Shown piece by piece: positions 49,901 through 58,900 of a stretch of 64,000 nt of DNA. Every line of letters starts with the position of its first letter. The first letter of the stretch is position 1. The stretch lies in the NCBI RefSeq assembly GCF_963678635.1, contig NC_087066.1:29703301-29767300 (forward strand). The letters are read 5' to 3'. The notes beneath the pieces were generated by a model, which had not been told where the DNA came from, ran no database searches, and saw only the letters and a list, made by a program, of their open reading frames with translations. A program made the position numbers and the translations under genes. Source of the DNA: Symsagittifera roscoffensis. Taxonomy: Eukaryota; Xenacoelomorpha; Acoela; Convolutidae.

Positions 49901-52900
49901 TTTGTAATGACGTAGGATAAAAAAGATTAATCACCCTGTTCTGTTGACAAAGCAGACAACATTTCCTATCTGAAAAGGGAATTTTTTGTTTGCTCTAATA
50001 ATAGCAACAATTGTACTGTTTTTAGTCTAAAATTAAATTTCGCCGGTGTAACTATGGGGAAGTTTTTCTCATTACGTCTGCGGAAAAAGTGAATTGGTAT
50101 ATTGTAAGTTTTCCTTTCTTTTGCGTCCCCTCTGCAGTTTTACAATCGCGTTGAACCTTCAATGAAAAAGGCTTCAATTTCCTGTAAGAAAGTCCATATG
50201 TTTCGACAGAATTTAACTCTTATTTGCTCAATTGTTGAACTTAACTTAACATTTATTACTAAGCTTAAAAAGCCACTCAGCTGAATTCGGTCCTCTGGAT
50301 TTTTCTTTATCTTCTAATGAACTTCTGAAACTGGACTGTTTTTTTATTCAGTGAAAATAAACGATTATGGTCAGTCTGAAAATATCGTCCAAGGACCTGG
50401 TCCCGTTACTTCACAACAATTCACTTGATGTCAACTTCAGAAGAAAAAGTAATTTTTATTTTTATCCCCGCAAGATTTGATCTTGTGATAACTTTCATAT
50501 TAGTAACCTACTGAGCTTTCTATTGAAAACAAATGGCTCGTAGTTTTCCACTTTTCTCAAATATCTCATAATTGCTTATAATTATTTTAGTTTTGACAAG
50601 TTTATTCTTAAGTAATTTTTTGCGGTGTACAAATTTAATCGTTTTTTCCTCAGTCGATTTTACTAGAGCTTTTTTTGCTGAAAATGGCATCCTTGAACCC
50701 ATTTAAAGACCAAAGTCTTGCATTCAAATTTAGCAGTATCGTTTTTCAAGATAGGTAGATCATTTATTATGTTTGAGCACCACTTTGCACGTTTGCAATA
50801 AGCAAGCGTTATCAAATCGGAATATAGACTTTCTCAGGTTAACAACTTATTAAACAAAATCACTTAAATCATTTGATTGCTTGATTAATTATGAATTCTA
50901 ATGTCTTAGCTTCTCCGGTACACTTGACTCAGAGGTAACGACTTTGCCTGATACGACAAAACTCGGTTCGAATCGGCCAGGACTTGTTTTTTTGGCTCTT
51001 TTTCTTTTTCCCCACCTGCACTAATTAGTACATGACAAACATATTTGGTCTTCATACTCAACCTTGTAAAATCACTCGTTACACCATGAAATCGATGCTG
51101 ATGTTAGGTACGGGGAAAGGAAAAAGAGCCGTTTTTTTAAACAGAAATTATTCCGCTCTAAAAAAATTGTCGGCCAATCGTTTTCTGATCATGTTCGTTT
51201 TCTGATCATGTTTTTCGGCTGAGCTCTGAGCTCCCAAATCACGGATTTGTTGTGCTGTTTTTGTTTTAATTTAATTTGAAGTTTTTTCGATTTACTAGCC
51301 CTGACTTTCCTTGAAACATACCGTTGCAAAAAAAAATCGTTTTTTTTTTGTTTTTTGGCTTAGTTCACATTTCACGGATTTTTACGAGCTGTGATGTTCG
51401 TTGAAGTTGCAAGTTTTTCGATTAAATAACCTTCATTGTTTTTCGCTTCAAAGCTTTTTTCGGCCTGTATCGTATCGGATTATGTTTTGACGACATAGTG
51501 ATCAAATTCACAATTTTGGGTCGTTTGAAGGGCCCTTCCCCCGACCCATTTCCCCAGGAGAAAAACAAAAGAGTAGGCATCTTAGAGTTTTAGAATTTTA
51601 TCGACTTAGCTTTATTGACTTAGTTACCGCTCGCTAAATGTTCCTGAAAGCTTATTTCAATATAGTGGTCGATTTTGTATATATTATTCTAGTGATTTTG
51701 GTAATTCAATTCTAAAGTTATTTTTCCGTCCAGTTTTTCTGATGGGTGGAAGTTTTTCAAAAAATGTGTTGAGGCAAGTGGTTTCAAATTTTTTGAAGTC
51801 TGCTGAAGTTCAGAGTGGGCATTTTGGTGGCAAAAATTTCTGCGGCGTACACAATTTTTGAGAAGAAAATGCCGTTAATGAGCAAACTTTGAAAAGATTC
51901 AACATGAAAGTTAACGTTAGAAAAGGACCATTTTGAAAAACTTCAGAACCAAAATTGAGAGGCGTTTGTGCTTAGGTTTTTGTTTCACGTCAATGGAAGT
52001 GACTGGAAAGAACTATGGTGTAGGGTCCGTTTTTTTTCAAGTAAATTTTGACTACCTCAAAGAAAGCGTTTAAGGGTGAGATCGCAATTAAAACTCTAGC
52101 AGAAAAATCAAAAAGGAAATTTTATGGAAAGCTGAACTCCCAAGTGTTTTTTTTTGTACAGTGTAAACATATTTTTTTCCGCTCTGTTTTGCTTTTTTCA
52201 CTTGATACAATCACCTTTTCTAATAAAAACAGGAAGTTTTGACAACAACAATTGCAAAATAAAAAGTTGTTGCAACAATTTAGGGCGAAGGACTTTTGAA
52301 TTCGGGCATTTCCTTCAGAAAAACAAAATAGTGTTGCGAGTTGCTAAATCCCTGTTCCGCAAAAATGAAAACAAAATTTGAAATATTATTTCGATTTTTT
52401 TTCATAAAGTTTTTATCACAAATTTTTGCATAGCTAAATGTGGGTACAACTTTTTGAACTCATTACATAAAAACCGACTATTCTTTTATTGCATAGAAAC
52501 CAGACCGACTATTGTTTTATTGGTGAATTTGAATAAATTTTTAAAACTTCCTTAATTTTTCTCCAGCTGCTTATTTTTAATTGAATTGGATTTCAATAGT
52601 GTTAAAAATGAGAGTGAGAAAAATAGACACAATTGAAACTAATATTGTGTCTATTCCACAAGATTGGAAAATCTACTTGAAACAGTTTGGTATACAAGAT
52701 TGTGGAAATGCTTTCCACTTTTCTGATGCTTTCCATAGCAGATTGTGTTGAGTGATTTATCATAAGATCATGAGAGACCCCTTTCACTCTTGATTTGATC
52801 GGTATTACAAAATTGAGAAAAACCGTTTTGAAAGTTTTGATTTTTAGAACACTTATGAGTGATTAAAAAGAGCAACTGAAGAAAAATCTGTCCATTAAGC

Positions 52901-55900
52901 TGTTGAAAATTAAATTTTCTGTTGTTAAAACTAATTTTTGAAGCCTTATATAGTATTTGCAGAAATAGAGAGTATTTGCAGAAATTGAGTATAGAGAGAG
53001 AGAAATAGAGAGTATTTGCGTAGAGTATTTGCAGAAATTTTAGCCTGGAAGCAATCTGAAAAGAAAATTTGAATTAAAAATTTAATCGATTGTTTTTTGC
53101 CCCGATTTGCTTAGAAAATTAAAATTAGTTGAAGGTAGTTTTAATTTTGAAGAAAATAAGTTATAGTTTTCACCAGGGGGATTTAGGATTTTCTAGAGGG
53201 GCGGATTTTCATAAAATTTTTCAAAATTTTGTCGATCTTTATTTTTTAGGCAGACAATTGGTTTTCCGAGAGCTTCCAGAACACTGTAAAGACCCTATTT
53301 TTATTAATTTGTCTGTGCCGCAGGCAAGTTTTTGAAAAGAAACAGCTCAAAAACGACGTTTTTGGACATTTTTTGGAAATTTTTCGACCAAAAATTGCGT
53401 TTTTTCGGCTCGCGCTTCTCTTCAAATTAAGTAGATATTGGCGCCGAAGATGCCTTTTGATAAGTTTTAGGGTTCGTCGGCGAAAATGGATGTCCTAAAA
53501 TAATATCAAACAAGAGGGGACCCTTTGGTTGGTGAGTGGGTCGAATCCTTGAGAGGGATGTGTCCGCTCCCGCTCCCCGCACCACGCACAATAAGCGACA
53601 GGTATTAAAAAATGAACGTTTTTTTTTTAAAATATTTAAATCAAAAATAACAGTAATTCTTGTTATTTTATGAGATTTAAAGGCAATCCAAAAATTTTCT
53701 CAATGAAATCAGGGAAAACGTAACAGATGTTGACTTAAGGGTATGAGACTAAGTTTTACATGCAGGTAGTTGAAACGAATTCACAAATTCGCTGTTTGCT
53801 AATTATTAAAGACTTGGAAAATTTTCAGTTCCTCTGATTTTGATTCGATGCACCTGCTGAAACACTAAACCATCATGGTCTGATAGTAGACTGAATAACC
53901 AATCTACCAGTATGGTTTTGAACTGAATAAATTTCATTTTGTTAGTTCCGCCGTATTCATTCAGCTTGAAAATTTAATGTATGTTTTTGACTGACTTTGT
54001 TGCATAAAAGTAGATATTTTGTCCTCAAAAACATAATTCGTTTTACATCCTATCGCTGTTATGGTCTGAGCGCATTATGGGATATATACATGATTTGCAA
54101 ATGGGTAAGAAAGGCTAACACACCCTTCGCAAACATCAAACCTATACTAAAGGAAGGCGAAATACTTTTAATGTTATGTTTTACTTTCATGTCAAGGGCT
54201 AAATTAGGGCTGAGTACGAACATAGCAAACCCTAAAAAAAAGCACATAAAAGACAGCGAAGTTTTGTTCCTGATAAGTTGCGCAGGTCTCTTAGGTATAC
54301 ACGTTGGATGTGTCCTTCGAACTGTTTTTTAATCATTTCATTCCCAAACTTAGACAGTAAGTGGGCGAAATCTATGCCTTCCGTCTATCACCTCCATTGT
54401 TGTGCTGTTTGTTGTAAAAGTGGTGCATATTTTTATTAAATACTTGAAATACTTCTGAATATTTGCTTTCAAGTATTATTGGAGAAGTAAATTCTTCTTA
54501 TAAGCTCAAGATTCATACAATAAAATAATTGTGGTTTCTGCGATTCGCAGAGGTTCTCTGGAAGACTATCAGGACTGTCTAAGCACAGTGCTAACCGTAC
54601 ATAGTTAATTTTGGGCCAAGTCTTTATGGTTCGGTCAAATTTTTCTTTGAAAGTCGATCTTTAATTATTTCCACCCTATGTAAAAAATATCCAACCCTAT
54701 AAATTACCTATTGAATGGTTAAGCTTTGTAGAGAGTCCCCCTTTTGTGGAGGAGGGGGGTATATGAAGAGATCCTTCAATCTTCACATTACTTCCAAATT
54801 AGTGGAGCCTAATGAGAATTCAAAATAATTACAACTTCGCGTGAATAATTTCATACATTTTGAGATTCTTGCATATTGTAATGCATTTATCAGTTTAATC
54901 TTTTCACTCCTGTTTTATTGTTCCGATAACTCTCGAAGAGTGAGAAGGAACTATGGCGTAGAGGCCGTTTTTCTCAAAACATTTTTTCAAACCAATTTTG
55001 ACGACCTCGAGGAAAGCTCTTAGGATGCCAAGTGTGATATCATATTGAAGTCTTATTGGTCGCAATTCGGATTCCAATAACCAATAAAAAATCTCTCAGT
55101 GACGAGAGAAACTGTTCTGAATTGAATTGTTTAGTTTTTCAGACAAAGTTAGATGAAGGATGATAGGAATTTGCTTAGAGGCTGACCTCCAATTCGAATT
55201 CTACTACAATTTTTAAGTTATTAACTACCACTCATTTGCGCATTATTTCACCTTATGCGATTGCCAATTTTAAATTTATTGATTTTTTCTTCAATGAATG
55301 TGGTTGGAACAATTTGTGCTGCTTTTAGGCCCAGCAATAGGTTATCCTTGTTTTTTTTATAGAGCTGAGGAGGCGTGGCGTAGCCCTTGGACGCAATGAC
55401 CCCGGAGACCTAGTGCTATGCATGGACCCCAGCAGGAGCTACTTCCGCTTCGTGGTCCTTGTGTTCACGTGTGTGATGTCATTTGGCAACTATTATTGCT
55501 TCGACATGCCCAGTGTGCTGCAGAATGATTTTCAGGCACCCAGACATTGTCCCCCTCCCCCGTCTACTCCAGCTCCAGATTATATGGATTCCGACAATTC
55601 TACAGCCTGCACCACAGGTTAACTTACTTGAATAGTTTTGTCCAAATAAAATAGCGGGAAGCCTATTTTTCAAATCACGTTAAAAAATTGCGCTGCATGC
55701 ACTACTTAAATACGAACCACCGTCAATTTAAATAGATTTTAAAAAAGATGTTTTCATGAGTTTAGTTATACAAGCTCGTGGAAAACTGCTATGCCTTTTT
55801 CCAAAAACGTGCTTAGTAATTTTCTACCTTTTTTCTAGTTCGACCAAATTGATTTTCCGAGAGCCCCAAATTCCTACAAAGACCCTTTTTTGGTAAATAC

Positions 55901-58900
55901 TTCTGCTCCCGAGGCGAGTTTTAATAAAAACAGGTCAAAAAGTTTTGACCAAAAAATCCAATTTTAATTCTGCTGGCGCCTTCTAGAAAGTTTAAGGGTA
56001 AGTCAAGCAATAGTAAGTGTCATAAAAAAGTACTAAAGGGGTTCGCCGAAAGGTGATTTTGGTAACCAGAATTGAGGGAAGAAGAGGGGTCGTCTTCCAC
56101 CCCTACCCTCTCCCCCTTGGCACTCTACTGCTCATTTCACTCATTTCAAATGGGGGGATATTGATCAATTCTGTTTCCTTAACCATAAATCAACAAAAAG
56201 GTTAAGTGAAATCAGTGTTAGTGACTAGATGATTTTGGTCGCTATTTGGGGGCGAGTTGGATTACTATATAATTTTTCATACAAAATGTATCTTCTCTGA
56301 CTCTTACTCCCCCTTTTTCAGGCCTGGGAATGACAGCTCAGCAGTACAATTTGCTCTACGCCATCTACTCGTGGACTAACGCTTTAGTCGTCTTATTCTC
56401 GGGCTTCTTCATAGACAGATTCGGAAACATGGTCGGAGCTCTAGTCTTCAGTTGTCTGTGTCTGGTGGGCTCTTCCGTCTTTGCATTTGGTGCTACAATC
56501 GAGGATTCCAATTGGATGATGGTGTGTATGCTGGCCGGAAGATTACTCTTCGGAGCCGGTGAGTGATTATCTTTACTATAAAACACATGCGAAATGTTTT
56601 CAAATCATGGTATTTACTAGAAAACACGATCCGAATATTACTAGATCCGAATATTGAGAATCCGAATAAAGATCCGATCTTTATTTTCAGTCATATATAT
56701 TTTCTGAACATATCAGCAATCGTAGACATAATTTAATTTTGATTGTGAACTATATATTGCTGTTACAGGCGACGGTTCCGTCACAATAGTTCAATATCGT
56801 ATGTGCTCTATGTGGTTCAAAAACAAAGAACTCGCCTTCGCCTTCAGCATGAAACTGGTCGTATCTCGACTTGGCAGTACTCTCAACTTTCTCCTCACTA
56901 ACCGGATCGTGTCCGAAATCGGAGTCTGGCAAACCCTTTTCTGTGGAGCCGGATTGTGCGGATTGGGTTTCCTGTCAGCATTCTGTGTCGGGTTTCTAGA
57001 CCGACAGGGAATGAAAATATGCAACAAGAGGAAGATATTAGTTAGCAGTGATCACGTGAACGAGGGCAGCACGGGCGCGGGTCTGGTGCAATTGGGACAT
57101 ATTTTGAAGTTGCCCAAATTGTACTGGTTGAATGCCGGAGCGATTGTGTTCTTCTACTGTACTCTGTTTCCATTCGTGGCTGATTCGCCAATGTTTGTTG
57201 GAGATCAATACGGGTGAGTGGTTTCATATTTGAGCTCGTTGGACTGCAAAGGTTCTCAAATTCTTGAGGATCAATCTCTAAAAATATATTGAGAAGAGAA
57301 AAAATTGGCCTAAAACTACCATATTTATTAAATAATAAAAATATATAATCTCTTCATCCAAAAAAAAGATGCATACACATATCTTAATGTTTTCTTCAGA
57401 AAACTAGATGTGAAAATAAGACTTACAATATAAATATAATACTGTCAATTAATGAAAATAAAGTAATTAAAAAGTTCAGAGAATTATTTGATCCGTCTAT
57501 TGCTTCTGTGCTGATTCATTGCGGACTGAGTATTTAGTCGAGATATTCTCCACTTAACGTTATTTTTATAAAGTGTGTTTCAGTTTTGACAACGACAAGG
57601 CCTCAGTCACAGCCGGTGCCCTTTATGACGTCAGTCTGTTCTTCATGCCAGTCGCAGGAGCACTCGTGGACTACTTCGGATTCCGGGGATTCCTCTGCTC
57701 GTCGGCACAGCTCCTCACCATACCAGTGTTTGTCATTTTTGCCCTGGACACCTCAATCCAGCCACTGACAATGTTCATTTGGTACGGAGTGACGTACTCA
57801 TTGACTGCATCGGTGTTATGGGCTTGCATACCTTTGATTGTCGACCCGAGTATAGTCGGTACAGCTATGGGGTTGACTTCATGTGTTCAGATGCTGGGAA
57901 TTGGAACGTCTAATATGATTGTCGGTGAGTTGCTTGTTAGATGTTTTTTTTTCGGATTCTATTTTCTCAAAAAAGTGTTCCATGATCTTTATTACAATCA
58001 ACCTTAGTCTAATATTCATTGTTCTACGCAAATAGAGTATTTGTGAAGACCATACTATTGAACTTTTTACACTTGCGATAAGCAACGGTATTGTAATCGA
58101 GTACAAGGCTTTTTTTCCTGTAAACAACTTCGTTCAGAGAATGAGCGAAATTAAATTATGATAGTTTCAATAGCTACATGGTTCGTCTAGTGAGTAGTAA
58201 ATGCATATTAGGTATGAGCTTTGGGTTCCTTTGAGTTTTTTTAAGAGTATTTTTCTGTGCCAAAAATTTTTGGTAGATTTTCGGCACTGGAAGAGGTCAG
58301 CTTTAATTTCGTGGGTTTATTTTCCGAATGTTTTTTTTCGATTGACTTTCTTTGGTATTATGTGGGAGTGATTGATTTCTAATATGAAATTTTAGAAAAG
58401 TTTAAATCAACCTTCCAGACTCTTAAGAAATGAAAAAAAAATGAACATTAAAAATTTGAATAATTTTTTTTCTCAGTTCAAGTAACAGAATTGATTCAAA
58501 TTTTGTTGTTTTTGGTTGTTCGATCGGTTGTATTCATCGCATTCTTTTTAGTTCAGATAAGATAGCTGAATAGTTTTTGCACATTGCTTGTTATTTTTTT
58601 TTGAGTTTTTTGGCATTTGAGTTTTAAATTTTTTTCTCATTGGGTTCTAATCCTTTTTTCAAAGTAGCTATTTCTTTTGAAAAATGAAGACGAAGCAAGC
58701 CTGAAGTCCTGTCAAATCAGAATTAAATCAACTCGAAATTTTCGGCAATTTTGTTCGAAGTTGCTAACGCATTTGTTATTTTACTATGTCAACTTGAGTT
58801 GTTGTCTGCTACTTTTCCTGATTAAGTTTTTGTATTCCTTTGCTTAAAAGTTTTTTCAATGTGTTAATGTTGTAACGAAATAACATTTTTGTTTGTAAGT

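Larger units (their letters stand above)
40407..53460 (+). repeat. Tandem duplication, two copies of about 6.5 kb
   Basis: Copy 1 is about 40407-46925 and copy 2 about 46926-53460. They align throughout with offset growing from 6519 to 6534 bp through small indels (for example a C run at 42490 and 49014) and few substitutions. The junction AATAG is shared by both breakpoints. The right breakpoint lies inside a CAG...CTG MITE, truncated in copy 1 and complete after copy 2. Small open frames recur in both copies and none resembles a known protein. Confidence 0.95.
28995..55362 (+). other. MFSD1: Proposed MFSD1 intron 1 (26.4 kb), repeat-filled
   Basis: It runs from donor GTAAGT at 28995 to the acceptor before 55363. 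Contents in order: short TTAGGTGTAGAT repeats, Helitron-like pieces (30342-33976), a pyrimidine tract, a second-family minisatellite, a tRNA-like sequence, the 3 x 1476-bp array, the 2 x 6.5-kb duplication and a CAG...CTG MITE. The parts 33977-35361 and 53591-55362 hold nothing I recognise. Confidence 0.5.

Noticed and set aside
40407-53335. Pairs of identical small open frames in the two 6.5-kb copies (for example 42101-42424 and 48623-48946)
   Set aside because: Identity reflects recent duplication of the DNA and not selection on a protein. Composition is F/K/L-rich and typical of AT-rich noise; no motifs.
53997-54332. 111-codon open frame in the last part of the proposed MFSD1 intron 1
   Set aside because: It begins with TTG rather than ATG, has no recognisable domain and lies in plain intron sequence. 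It could be a chance frame or a very old relic.
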